From Agromyces seonyuensis (GTDB taxonomy: Bacteria > Actinomycetota > Actinomycetes > Actinomycetales > Microbacteriaceae), in assembly GCF_009789225.1 (NCBI RefSeq), contig NZ_WSTA01000013.1:1-56946 (forward strand): DNA of 56,946 bases, given 5' to 3'. Every line of letters begins with the position of its first letter. Position 1 is the first letter of the stretch. This document shows positions 1-7,082 of this stretch, one piece after another. A program made the position numbers and the translations under genes. The notes below the pieces were generated by a model, which was given only the letters and a program-made list of their open reading frames with translations, searched no databases and had not been told where the DNA came from.

Positions 1-1
1 G

Positions 2-133
2 CTCGTGGCGCGCAAGGGCCGGGCGAGCTACCTCGGCGAGCGCGCCGTGGGCCACCGCGACCCGGGGGCGCAGTCGAGCGCGCTGCTGCTGCGCGCGGCG
101 GCCGACGCCGCGGCCTCGGCGGCCGGGGCCTGA
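2..133 (+). CDS. dhaL: Dihydroxyacetone kinase subunit DhaL, C-terminal end (partial)
   Basis: This is the last 43 codons of a gene cut by the window edge. The peptide contains [16 protein letters not shown] and DPGAQSS, the C-terminal signature of the ADP-binding DhaL subunit of PTS-type dihydroxyacetone kinase. DhaL carries the ADP cofactor that is rephosphorylated by DhaM and passes phosphate to dihydroxyacetone bound on DhaK in the cytoplasm. The stop is 2 bases before the dhaM start, as expected for a dhaKLM operon. DhaK itself would lie left of the window. The identification rests on a short but characteristic stretch plus the neighbour. Confidence 0.85.
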   Translation, partial: LVARKGRASYLGERAVGHRDPGAQSSALLLRAAADAAASAAGA

Positions 134-135
134 TC

Positions 136-855
136 GTGGGCGGTGTGCCCGGCAAGGTCGGGCTGGTGTTCGTGTCGCACTCCGAGAAGCTCGCCGACGG
201 GCTCGTGGAGCTCGCCGGCCAGATGGCGGTGGCGACCGCGCTCGAATCGGCCGGCGGTACCGACGACGGCCGGATCGGCACGAGCTTCGAGAAGGTCGGG
301 GCCGCCATCGCCCGCGCGGACTCGGGTGCCGGCGTCGTCGTGGTCTGCGACCTGGGTTCGGCGATCCTCACCTCGGAGACGGCGCTCGAGTTCCTGGGCG
401 ACGAGGAGCGGGCTCGCACGCGGATCGCGTCGGCGCCGTTCGTCGAGGGCGGGGTGGCCGCCGCAGTGGCGGCGGAGTCCGGCGATCCGCTCGACGTCGT
501 GCTGCGCGCCGCCGAGGACGCCGCGGCCTCCCTCGGACCGGACTCGGGCGCCGCCCCGCCGGAATCGGCTGTTGCGGCACCGGCGGCACCCGCCGAGGGC
601 GGCTACCGCCGCACGGTGACGCTCATCAACGAGACGGGGCTGCACGCGCGTCCCGCGGCGGAGCTGGTCAAGCTCGCGGGCACCTTCCCGGCTGCCGTGA
701 CGGTGAACGGCACGAACGCGAAGAGCCTCCTCGGCATCATGTCGATGGGGCTCGTCAAGGGCGCCGTGGTCGAGGTCGCGAGCGTCGACGCCGAAGGGCG
801 CGACGCCGTGGACGCGCTCGCGGATCTCATCGAGACGGGATTCGGCGAGGTCTGA
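136..855 (+). CDS. dhaM: DhaM, PTS phosphoryl donor of dihydroxyacetone kinase (EIIA-HPr fusion)
   Basis: The 239-residue protein carries phosphate from the PTS (EI/HPr) to the ADP on DhaL. Residues 7-135 form a mannose-type EIIA domain with the phospho-histidine H15 in VSHSEKLADG. A Pro/Ala-rich linker (about 138-155) leads into a complete HPr domain (157-239) with active His170 in ETGLHARPA and a serine at 197 in the position of the HPr regulatory serine (KSLLGIMSMG). A third EI-like domain, present in E. coli DhaM, is absent, which is usual for actinobacterial forms. The GTG start follows the dhaL stop by two bases, so the two are translationally coupled. A hairpin terminator lies just downstream. 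Confidence 0.92.
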   Translation: MGGVPGKVGLVFVSHSEKLADGLVELAGQMAVATALESAGGTDDGRIGTSFEKVGAAIARADSGAGVVVVCDLGSAILTSETALEFLGDEERARTRIASAPFVEGGVAAAVAAESGDPLDVVLRAAEDAAASLGPDSGAAPPESAVAAPAAPAEGGYRRTVTLINETGLHARPAAELVKLAGTFPAAVTVNGTNAKSLLGIMSMGLVKGAVVEVASVDAEGRDAVDALADLIETGFGEV

Positions 856-865
856 GACGACGCGC

Positions 866-898
866 CGGGCGGTCGGATGCGCCGCATCCGGCCGCCCG
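866..898. terminator. Bidirectional hairpin terminator between dhaM and SDR
   Basis: Bases 866-880 pair with 884-898 over 15 positions (one G-T wobble) around a GCC loop. It sits between two convergent genes and can end transcription from both sides. Confidence 0.75.
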
Positions 899-931
899 AC
901 GTCGTGCGGGCGCAGCGTGCGCGGTCGCGGC

Positions 932-1696
932 TCAACTGCCTCCGGCGACGCGGAGGTCGGCGCCGGTGGTGAACGCGGCGCCCGCTCCGAAGAAGTACGC
1001 GACGGCGTCGGCGATCTCGTGCGGGTGCGCCGCGCGGCGCAGCGGGATACCGGGGGCGCGTTCCGCCGGGGCGTTCGGACGGCCGCCCGCCGCGTGGATG
1101 TCGGTGTACGCGGTCCCCGGCGACACGGTGTTGATCCGCACGCCCTGCGGCCCGAACTCCTTGGACAGGCCGATCGTCATGGCGTTGATCGCGGCCTTGC
1201 TCATGGCGTACGGCACGTAGGTGTCCGGCGAGCCGGTGGTCGCGGCGCCCGAGGAGATGTTGACGACGACCCCGCCCTCGCCACCGCGCTCGGTCGACAT
1301 GGCCTCGAGCGCGTCGCGCGTGACGGCGATCGGGGCGAGGACGTTGATGCGGAGCATCCGCTCGACCTCGTCGAGGTCGAGGTCGAGGTAGCCGCCGATG
1401 CGCATGGTCACGCCGGCGTTGTTCACGAGGCCGGTGATGCGGCCGAACTCGGCGAGCGCGGCCGGGACGACGGATCGCGCGGCGTCCGCATCCGCGAGGT
1501 CGGCCCGCACGAGGAGCACCCGGGCGCCGCGGGCGCGGCAGGACTCGGCGACGATCGCCGCTTCGTCGGCGGCGACGCGGTAGGTGAGGACCAGGTCGTG
1601 GCCGTCGGAGGCGAGGCGTTCGGCGATCGCCGCGCCGATGCCGCGACTGCCTCCCGTGACGATCGTGACGGGCCGGGATGCGGGGGAGTCGGTCAT
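932..1696 (-). CDS. SDR-family NAD(P)-dependent oxidoreductase
   Basis: A 254-residue classical short-chain dehydrogenase/reductase. The nucleotide-binding motif TGGSRGIG is at 14-21, NNAG at 92-95, the catalytic serine in NISSG near 148-149, and the YAMSK catalytic pair at Y163/K167, so all catalytic residues are present. The C-terminal part has a PG(T) motif after the fold's fifth strand, as in fabG-like enzymes. The substrate cannot be told from sequence; a sugar- or 3-oxoacyl-type reductase is possible. The start ATG at 1696 is preceded by TAGGCT and a 6-base spacer, so the mRNA is probably leaderless. It is divergent from the small gene at 1781. Confidence 0.88.
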   Translation of the reverse strand: MTDSPASRPVTIVTGGSRGIGAAIAERLASDGHDLVLTYRVAADEAAIVAESCRARGARVLLVRADLADADAARSVVPAALAEFGRITGLVNNAGVTMRIGGYLDLDLDEVERMLRINVLAPIAVTRDALEAMSTERGGEGGVVVNISSGAATTGSPDTYVPYAMSKAAINAMTIGLSKEFGPQGVRINTVSPGTAYTDIHAAGGRPNAPAERAPGIPLRRAAHPHEIADAVAYFFGAGAAFTTGADLRVAGGS

Positions 1697-1780
1697 CCCG
1701 ACAGCCTAGGCAGCGGCGCGTGCCGTGCCGCGCGTCCCGTTCGCCGGGCCGCCTCCGGGGGCCGGGGTTAGGTTGCCGCC
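1697..1780. promoter_or_regulatory. Divergent pair of leaderless promoters
   Basis: On the minus strand TAGGCT (1703-1708) ends 6 bases before the ATG at 1696. On the plus strand TAGGTT (1769-1774) ends 6 bases before the ATG at 1781. Neither start has a Shine-Dalgarno sequence. Both hexamers fit TANNNT, so transcription should begin at or next to the A of each start codon. Confidence 0.55.
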
Positions 1781-2113
1781 ATGGCACGCACGATGGCGGG
1801 CCGACCCGCCGGCAATGGATTCACGCACTTCTGGGAGCGTGTGGACCGGGTTCTCCTGCCCGTGTTCGAGGCTCCCGTGCTGCACGACGCGGACCGCGAC
1901 GTCGGTCCCATCGGCGCCGCACCCTGCCCCGTCTGCGGGCATCCGATGACGGAGCACGCGATCGAGCGTTCCGAATACGACACGGTGCTCGAGTGCCCGA
2001 CGTCGGAGCGCCTGCCGTTGGCCTCGACGCATTCGCCGCTCAACGAGTTCGGGATGCCGCTCAGCGGGCGTCGCCGAGAACGCTACGAGCAGGAGCTCGC
2101 GACGACCGGCTGA
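1781..2113 (+). CDS. Small conserved-looking protein with one CxxC knuckle, function unknown
   Basis: A 110-residue soluble protein that I do not recognise. It has a CPVCGH motif at about 49-54, half of a zinc-ribbon, with a later single Cys (ECPTSER) and several His residues that might complete a metal site. The N-terminal half is aromatic and hydrophobic (FTHFWERVDRVLLPVFEAP) and the C-terminus is charged. No signal peptide or membrane segment is seen. The ATG is preceded by TAGGTT and a 6-base gap, pointing to a leaderless transcript. It is divergent from the SDR gene; nothing in the context fixes a role. Confidence 0.7.
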   Translation: MARTMAGRPAGNGFTHFWERVDRVLLPVFEAPVLHDADRDVGPIGAAPCPVCGHPMTEHAIERSEYDTVLECPTSERLPLASTHSPLNEFGMPLSGRRRERYEQELATTG

Positions 2114-2154
2114 GCCCGGGGACCTCGGCGCGGTGCTGGCCCCGCGGGACGAAC

Positions 2155-2205
2155 TGCAACCACGCGGTTGCAATTGCTGTCTTCGAGTGCAACCGTGAGG
2201 TTGCA
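2155..2205. promoter_or_regulatory. Twin ArsR-type operators
   Basis: Two perfect 18-bp palindromes, TGCAACC-N4-GGTTGCA, lie at 2155-2172 (N4 acgc) and 2188-2205 (N4 gtga). Their centres are 33 bp apart, about three helical turns. They sit 26 bases upstream of the AHSA1-arsR start, where an autoregulating ArsR repressor is expected to bind. Assignment to the ArsR protein encoded at 2704 is inference from position. Confidence 0.75.
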
Positions 2206-2230
2206 GTCAATGCTCGAAGGGAGCAGCATC

Positions 2231-2707
2231 ATGACCATGACCGACAACCCGCCCGCCGTCGCCGACGGCTTCGTCGTGCGGCGCTCGATCGACATCGCCG
2301 CAGGGATCGATCGCGTCTGGGCCGCCGTCACGCAACCCGACCTCATCGCGCAGTGGTTCGGCGATCGGTGCCGGCTCGACTCGCTCGAGGTCGGCGCCGG
2401 CGGCGCGTTCGGCTGGGACGACGCCGGGGACTTCCCGTTCCGCATCGAGGAGTTCGACCCGCCCCGCGCCATCGCCTATCGCTGGAGCAATGCCGTCGCA
2501 GGCGCACTCGACCCCCTCCAGGTCGTCGACGCGCACTCCACGCTCTTCCGCTTCACCCTCGAGGAACGGCCCGGCGGCACCCGGCTCACCGTCGTCGAGA
2601 CCGGCTTCGAGTCCCACGAACGTCCTGATGCGGTCGTCGAGGACCACCGCCAGGGCTGGACGAGCGAACTCGACGAACTCGTCGCACTCGTCGAAGGCGC
2701 GGCGTGA
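2231..2707 (+). CDS. SRPBCC / AHSA1-family protein
   Basis: A 158-residue START-like (SRPBCC) cavity protein of the Activator of Hsp90 ATPase homologue 1 type. The N-terminal pattern RRSIDIAAGIDRVWAAVTQPD followed by IAQWFGD and the C-terminal long helix (DHRQGWTSELDELVALV) are typical. Such proteins bind small hydrophobic ligands; here the ligand is unknown. The ATG at 2231 was chosen because GAAGGGAGC lies 5-11 bases upstream and because upstream in-frame codons run through the operators. The stop overlaps the GTG of the ArsR gene, a pairing seen widely in actinomycetes, so the two proteins probably act as a ligand-linked regulatory pair. Confidence 0.85.
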   Translation: MTMTDNPPAVADGFVVRRSIDIAAGIDRVWAAVTQPDLIAQWFGDRCRLDSLEVGAGGAFGWDDAGDFPFRIEEFDPPRAIAYRWSNAVAGALDPLQVVDAHSTLFRFTLEERPGGTRLTVVETGFESHERPDAVVEDHRQGWTSELDELVALVEGAA

Positions 2708-3048
2708 GCGAACCCGGACTCGTCGCCGTGTTCGCCGCGCTCGGCGACGACACCCGGTGGCGCATCCTCATCGCGCTCGGCGAGGGCGAGGCCTCGGCCT
2801 CCGCCCTCGCCGGGCGCCTCCCCGTGACGCGGCAGGCCATCGCCAAGCACCTCGCCGTGCTCGAGGAGGCCGGCCTCGTCGAACCCGTGCGCGTCGGACG
2901 CGAACTGCGCTACCGCGCCCTCGGGAGCGAGCTGGGACGCACTGCGCGGGAGCTCGACCGGATCGGCGCGGAATGGGAGCGGCGGCTCGCGCTCATCAAG
3001 CGGCTCGCCGAGTCGCCGGCCGACGGCGAGGCGTCCTCGTCCGCCTGA
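2704..3048 (+). CDS. ArsR-family winged-helix repressor
   Basis: A 114-residue winged-helix regulator. FAALGDDTRWRILIALGEGEA (helix 1-2) is followed by the recognition segment VTRQAIAKHLAVLEEAGLV (about 41-59) and a wing with GRELRYRALG, the standard ArsR/SmtB layout. No Cys is present, so it is not a classic metal-thiolate sensor; it belongs to the group paired with AHSA1 proteins. The GTG start overlaps the TGA of the upstream gene, giving translational coupling. It very likely binds the twin palindromes at 2155-2205 and represses its own operon. Confidence 0.9.
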   Translation: MSEPGLVAVFAALGDDTRWRILIALGEGEASASALAGRLPVTRQAIAKHLAVLEEAGLVEPVRVGRELRYRALGSELGRTARELDRIGAEWERRLALIKRLAESPADGEASSSA

Positions 3049-3140
3049 AGCGGCGGACCCGGCGGCCCGACTCCGGAGTCGAGTCGAGGAGACCGCCGCC
3101 GGCATCCCGTCGCGCGACGGCGCCGTGGGAGGCTGTCCCG

Positions 3141-3884
3141 GTGACGGAACTCGAGCTCGCGGTCATCCCAGGGGGCACGGTCGTGCTGCACGATGCGCGA
3201 CGGAAGGCTCGCCGCACCGTCGAACTCGAGCCGTTCGAGCTGGGGGTGTACCCGGTGACCGAGGAGCAGGTCGGCGAGCTGCTGGGCGAGACCGCGCACC
3301 ACCCGCGCCGGCCCGCGACCGATGTCAGTTGGCTGCGCGCGATCCGTTTCTGCAACGCCGCCTCCGAATGGGAGGGGCTCGAGCCCGCGTATGCGTACGA
3401 CGGCGAGGTCGTCACCTGGCACGTCGACGCGGACGGGTTCCGGCTGCCGACCGAGGCCGAGTGGGAGTTCGCCTGCCGCGCCGGCTCGACCGGCCCGCAC
3501 TACGGCCCGCTCGACGAGGTCGCCTGGACGGCCGCCGACGGCGTGACCCATCCGCAGGACGTCGGCGGGAGGCATCCGAACCTCAACGGCCTCTTCGACA
3601 CGCTCGGCAACGTGTGGGAGTGGTGCTGGGACCTGCTCGACCCGGCCCGCTACGGCGACTACCGCGTGTTCCGGGGCGGCGGATACGCCGACGACGCCTG
3701 GAACGTCCGGGCGTCGGCCCGCCGGGGCGGTGCTCCGCGGATGCACCACGAGGACGTCGGCTTCCGCATCGCGCGCGGCGGGTTCGACGCCGAGGATGCT
3801 GCGCAGGGCTGGTCGGCGGCCGTCGACCTCGAGCGCGCCGACGTCGACGGGCCGCTGCCGCCGGGATGGACGCCGCTGCGCTGA
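3141..3884 (+). CDS. SUMF1 / formylglycine-generating-enzyme-fold protein, probably not a true FGE
   Basis: The 247-residue protein has the FGE-sulfatase (SUMF1) fold: an N-terminal strand with a PGGT element, FELGVYPVTEEQ, RLPTEAEWEFACRAGS near 105-120, GNVWEWCWD near 160, and a final RVFRGGGYADD...RASARRG...VGFRIAR. True FGE enzymes carry two catalytic cysteines in the RGGSW.C....C region; here that segment has none, so formylglycine formation is unlikely. It may be a structural or ligand-binding SUMF1 protein. The GTG start has GGGAGG 8 bases upstream. It ends 7 bases from the convergent SnoaL gene. Confidence 0.82.
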   Translation: MTELELAVIPGGTVVLHDARRKARRTVELEPFELGVYPVTEEQVGELLGETAHHPRRPATDVSWLRAIRFCNAASEWEGLEPAYAYDGEVVTWHVDADGFRLPTEAEWEFACRAGSTGPHYGPLDEVAWTAADGVTHPQDVGGRHPNLNGLFDTLGNVWEWCWDLLDPARYGDYRVFRGGGYADDAWNVRASARRGGAPRMHHEDVGFRIARGGFDAEDAAQGWSAAVDLERADVDGPLPPGWTPLR

Positions 3885-3891
3885 CGCGCGC

Positions 3892-4284
3892 TCAGGTCGA
3901 GTCTGCGTGCCGATGTGCGACCCGCCAGGCGCCGTCCTCCCGGCGGTACACCTGCGTCACCCGGAGCGTCAGGGTGCGCGGCGAGCCGTCGATCGAGGTC
4001 GTGAAGCGCTCGTACCCGACCGTGTACGCCATGTCGCCGATGACGTCGTGGGCGATCAGGTCGAACGCGAACTCCCGGCAGTCCGTGAAACTCCGCGCGA
4101 TCTCCTCGAAGGCCTCGACGACGCCGGCGCGGCCGAGGCCATTGCGCCACGCGCCGAGGACGCTCACGGGATCGGTGCGCGACCAGATGGCCGCACGGGC
4201 GCGGGCGTCGCCGCTGAGCAGCTCGCGTTCCGCCTCCGTGTACTCGGTGTCCAGCCAGCCGAGGAACTCGTCGTCGTCGCTCAT
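3892..4284 (-). CDS. SnoaL-like / NTF2-fold protein
   Basis: A 130-residue protein of the NTF2-like superfamily: an N-terminal helix (EFLGWLDTEYTEAERELLSGD), a middle helix pair (EAFEEIARSFTD) and a C-terminal curved sheet ending RVTQVYRREDGAWRVAHRHAD, the typical DUF4440/SnoaL_3 ending. The fold can host cyclases, isomerases or binding proteins; no role can be assigned. ATG 4284 was chosen because CATCCT and a 6-base spacer precede it, as at the GNAT start at 10020, suggesting a leaderless start. An in-frame upstream ATG at 4398 encodes an unrelated phosphatase fragment. Confidence 0.8.
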   Translation of the reverse strand: MSDDDEFLGWLDTEYTEAERELLSGDARARAAIWSRTDPVSVLGAWRNGLGRAGVVEAFEEIARSFTDCREFAFDLIAHDVIGDMAYTVGYERFTTSIDGSPRTLTLRVTQVYRREDGAWRVAHRHADST

Positions 4285-4314
4285 GGGTTCAGGATGCTCC
4301 GCCGCAGCGCATCC

Positions 4315-4398
4315 GGCAACGCCCGTCGGGGAGAGGTCGGTCGGCAGGCCGCCCAGGTCGCGCACGTTCGGGTTGCCGCCCCAGTCGAGGTCTCGCAT
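4315..4398 (-). pseudogene. N-terminal remnant of a tyrosine-phosphatase-like gene
   Basis: The 28 codons from ATG 4398 read MRDLDWGGNPNVRDLGGLPT and then continue with LSPTG. This is the conserved opening of protein-tyrosine phosphatases of the Y_phosphatase3 group (NVRDLGGLPT motif). The match stops after about 28 residues and the frame runs without a stop into the SnoaL gene. The catalytic HCxxxxxR part is missing everywhere nearby. I read this as the 5' scar of a gene lost by deletion; an N-terminal extension of the SnoaL protein is the alternative. Confidence 0.45.
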
Positions 4399-4503
4399 GC
4401 GGTCACGCGAGCGGCGGAGGAGCGGGCGGTCGGGCCCCGTTCAGGATTCGCTCAGGTTCGCATCGGCGGCACGCATCCGCACGGGGTCGGGCAGGGTGGA
4501 CCC

Positions 4504-5073
4504 ATGACCGCGATTCCGCCGTTGCCCGAGGAGCTGGAGACGGAGCGGCTCGTCCTGCGCACTCCGAGCAGCGAGGATGCGGCCGTCTACCGCCGACTCT
4601 GGACCGAGCGCGACCCGCGCGTCCCGCCGCACCGCCGCATCGACGCCGACGGGCGGCCGACCGAGGACGACATCGCCGCGGAGCTCGCGGACCCCGCGTG
4701 GAGCGGCCGGTCGGGGCTGCGCACCGTGGTTCGGAAGAAGGACGGCGCGGTCCTCGGATACTGCGGGATCGTCGCCGACGCCGAGCGGGCGCACGAAGCT
4801 CCGGAGATCGCGTTCGAGCTGCTGCGCGCCGTGCACGGCCGGGGGTACGCCACGGAGGCCGCCCGAGCTGTGCTCGACCGGGCGCAGGACGCGTCGCTCG
4901 CGACCCTCCGGGCGAGCGTCTGGGACTGGAACACCGCCTCCCGGCGCGTGCTCGCCAAGCTGGGTTTCGTCGAGACGGGTGAGGTCGACCGCGTCTCCAC
5001 GCACGGCCGGAGCCTCGTGACACTGCGGGACCTCGCGCACGGGCGGAGGGACGGCGGGGCGCCCATCCAGTGA
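4504..5073 (+). CDS. GNAT acetyltransferase, RimJ/RimL type
   Basis: A 189-residue acetyl-CoA-dependent N-acetyltransferase. It opens ETERLVLRTPSSEDAAVY, the usual beginning of the RimJ/RimL family. The acetyl-CoA-binding motif A is IAFELLRAVHGRGYATEAARAVLDRA (Q/RxxGxG/A variant) around 100-125, followed by WNTASRRVLAKLGFVETG. The substrate (ribosomal protein N-terminus or small amine) is not predictable. ATG 4504 fits the start of the family; the ORF continues far upstream without homology. It ends 20 bases before the convergent arfB. Confidence 0.87.
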   Translation: MTAIPPLPEELETERLVLRTPSSEDAAVYRRLWTERDPRVPPHRRIDADGRPTEDDIAAELADPAWSGRSGLRTVVRKKDGAVLGYCGIVADAERAHEAPEIAFELLRAVHGRGYATEAARAVLDRAQDASLATLRASVWDWNTASRRVLAKLGFVETGEVDRVSTHGRSLVTLRDLAHGRRDGGAPIQ

Positions 5074-5093
5074 GCGCGGCCGCTCCGCGGCGA

Positions 5094-5531
5094 TCAATCG
5101 ATCGGTCGACGCCGCAACTGCTTCACGTCGGAGCGCTGGGTCTTCGCCCGCAGCCGTCGCTCGGCCGAGCCCTTCGTCGGCTTCGTCGCCCTCCGCGGCG
5201 GCGCCGGGGGGCGCAGAGCCGCCGCCACGACGGCCGCGAGCCGGTCGCGCGCCGCCTCGCGATTGCGCAGCTGCTCCCGATGCTCCGAAGCGGCGATCGT
5301 CAGCACGCCGTCGACGAGACGATCGCCGAGACGGCCGAGCAGGCGGTCGCGATCGACGGGCAGGAGGATGCCCGATCCCGCGACGTCCCAACTCAGCTCG
5401 ACGCGCGAGTCGGCCGTGTTCACGCCCTGGCCGCCCGGCCCCGACGAGCGGGAGAAGCGCCACGACAGCTCGGACTCGGGGATCGTGATCCTGGAGTCGA
5501 CGCGGAGGCCTGGGCGGTGGACGGCGGGCAT
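5094..5531 (-). CDS. arfB: Peptidyl-tRNA hydrolase ArfB-like ribosome-rescue factor
   Basis: A 145-residue class I release-factor-like protein. The catalytic GGQ motif is at 33-35 in RSSGPGGQGVN, which hydrolyses peptidyl-tRNA on stalled ribosomes. The codon-recognition domain of full RFs is absent, and a basic C-terminal tail (RRATKPTKGSAERRLRAKTQRS) is present; in E. coli ArfB this tail enters the empty mRNA channel. Length and layout fit ArfB (YaeJ). The ATG at 5531 matches the family's short N-terminus; upstream codons in frame do not. Confidence 0.92.
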   Translation of the reverse strand: MPAVHRPGLRVDSRITIPESELSWRFSRSSGPGGQGVNTADSRVELSWDVAGSGILLPVDRDRLLGRLGDRLVDGVLTIAASEHREQLRNREAARDRLAAVVAAALRPPAPPRRATKPTKGSAERRLRAKTQRSDVKQLRRRPID

Positions 5532-5566
5532 GGGTCCATCTTCCTCGTCCGCACCGCCTCGGCGCG

Positions 5567-5707
5567 AGGCGACTGCGCCCGCTCGACCGGCAGCCAGAGC
5601 TCCGTCGACGCCGTGCCGAAATCGTCGGCGCCTTCGAGAACGGCCACCATCGAGGGGCCGGGTCGCAGCCGCCACGGGTTCGAGGGGAACCAGTCGGCCG
5701 CCGCAGC
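5567..5707 (-). pseudogene. Probable C-terminal remnant of an AraC/GyrI-type regulator
   Basis: Read on the minus strand from 5695, this stretch encodes DWFPSNPWRLRPGPS, then VAVLEGADDFGTA and ELWLPVE. This resembles the end of AraC-type regulators with a GyrI-like effector domain, where an ELWLPVE-like strand closes the protein. There is no start, and an in-frame stop lies at about 5718-5720 upstream; downstream the frame runs into arfB. It abuts the plus-strand remnant at 5701. Recognition is from memory of the motif pattern and is tentative. Confidence 0.4.
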
Positions 5708-6150
5708 TGCCCGTGCTCACGCCGTGGCTCGCCGGTCAGTGGGTGAATCTCGTCACGCCGATCCCGCGTCGGCTCGCGGTACCGATCATCGAGTCGCTGC
5801 AGTTCGACTGCGTCGTGCACGATCACGAGGTGGACGCGGTCATCCCGCCGCCGATCGCGGGCCTGACGTCCTACCGGCGGGCCGTTCGACTCGCCCTCAC
5901 CCGCGAGCGCGAGGGCCGGATCGAGACGGGCTGGCGCGACGGGGGAGTGCCGGGCGCCCCGAGCGACCCGCTGCCGAGCGACCCGGACTGGGCCGACGGC
6001 TCGCGGTACGCGCAGCGCGCGGTGTTCTTCCCCCGCGGGCTGGCCGGGCGCGCCTACCGGTGGGCGATCCTCCCGTTCCACGGCGTGATCTTCGCCGGCA
6101 TGGCGAACCGGATCACGGCCGAGGCCGTCGAGGCGGCGCGATCGCGGTGA
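5701..6150 (+). pseudogene. Remnant of an SDR/epimerase-DUF2867 fusion gene, doubly deleted
   Basis: The frame starting at 5701 encodes VLTPWLAGQWVNLVTPIP and PIIESL, then VPGAPSDPLPSDPDWADGS. This is the middle of NAD(P)-binding epimerase-like proteins that carry a C-terminal DUF2867 domain. It then jumps to RYAQRAVFFPRGLAGRAYRW and FHGVIFAGMANRI, the extreme end of DUF2867. The Rossmann N-terminus (roughly 300 residues) and most of DUF2867 (roughly 100 residues) are missing, and there is no start codon or ribosome site at 5701. The last 38 bases overlap the methyltransferase on the other strand. Not expected to be functional. Confidence 0.6.
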
Positions 6151-7003
6151 CGAACCCGCCGCGGCCGCCGTCCGCAGGCTCGTCGGCTGCGTCGATCCGG
6201 AGCGCTCGCCCGTAGCGGCGCTCCAGACCCGAGACCTGGACCTCTTCGGCCCGCCAGCCCGCATCGCCGAGCACTTCGACTGGGTCGGGCGGATCGGTGC
6301 GCTGGAGCAGTTCGTCGAGCGGGATGCCCGTCGCCAGCGCATACGTCTCGAGACGCTCCCGGGTCTCCGGGGTGTCGACGAGGGCCGGCGCGCGCTCGAT
6401 CACCGCCCGCGATCCGGGGCCGGACAGCGCGATGACATCGTCGAGCAGCGCTCGCTGGTCGTGGGCGGTGAGATAGGGGAGCAGGCCCTCGAGCACCCAG
6501 TGGGTCGGCTCGCCGAGCCGGAAGCCCGCGGTGACGAGCTTCGCGGCCCACGCCAGTGTCACGTCACCCGGAACTGCGCTTCGCTCGCACGCCGGGACGG
6601 CGCCGGCGGCGGCCATGGCCGCCTCGAGGAAACCGACGACCTCCGCGTCATCCAGTTCGAAGACCCGGGCGCCCGCCGGCCAATCGAGGCGCCAGGCGCG
6701 CGTGTCGAGGCCGCTGCCGAGGATGACCGCCTGGGTCAGACCGCCGGAGCGGAGCTCGTCGTCGATGAATCGCGTACGCAATCCGATGTAGCCGGCACCG
6801 ATGAGCAGCGACCGCTCGATCTCGGGGACGTCCTCGAGCCGGTCCGGCCAACGTTCCGGGAACGGGACCGCCACTCCGGAGGCGCGGACGAGCCGTGCCG
6901 CCCATGGATCGGCGACGAGGGAGTCGGGGCGGTCGGATTCGAGCGCTCGGGCGGCCGCGACGGCCACCGCGGTCACGCCCACGCCGGTGACGGAATTCGA
7001 CAT
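6113..7003 (-). CDS. SAM-dependent methyltransferase, leucine carboxyl methyltransferase-like
   Basis: A 296-residue class I methyltransferase of the Ppm1/LCMT-like (UPF0677) family common in actinomycetes. It shows SVTGVGVTAVAVAAARALE and DSLVADPWAARLV near the N-terminus, FIDDEL, then the SAM site VILGSGLDTRAWRLDWP with FELD a strand later, and WVLEGLLPYLT. These are the usual motifs. Substrates of most members are unknown. The start was set at ATG 7003 because TAGGTT (7011-7016) ends 7 bases upstream; a TTG at 7012 would lie inside this -10 box. The 3' end overlaps the pseudogene tail. Confidence 0.88.
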   Translation of the reverse strand: MSNSVTGVGVTAVAVAAARALESDRPDSLVADPWAARLVRASGVAVPFPERWPDRLEDVPEIERSLLIGAGYIGLRTRFIDDELRSGGLTQAVILGSGLDTRAWRLDWPAGARVFELDDAEVVGFLEAAMAAAGAVPACERSAVPGDVTLAWAAKLVTAGFRLGEPTHWVLEGLLPYLTAHDQRALLDDVIALSGPGSRAVIERAPALVDTPETRERLETYALATGIPLDELLQRTDPPDPVEVLGDAGWRAEEVQVSGLERRYGRALRIDAADEPADGGRGGFVTAIAPPRRPRP

Positions 7004-7082
7004 GGAGGTCAACCTAGACCGCGTCGGGATCGACGAACGGACGGTTCCGCTTGCAGCGCAACGCCCCTCAGAGGCGGCAGCC

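Noticed and set aside
3068-3081. Perfect palindrome CGACTCCGGAGTCG between arsR and the SUMF1 gene.
   Set aside because: Short, of simple composition, and not at a position that suggests a terminator or operator; chance is likely in this GC-rich DNA.
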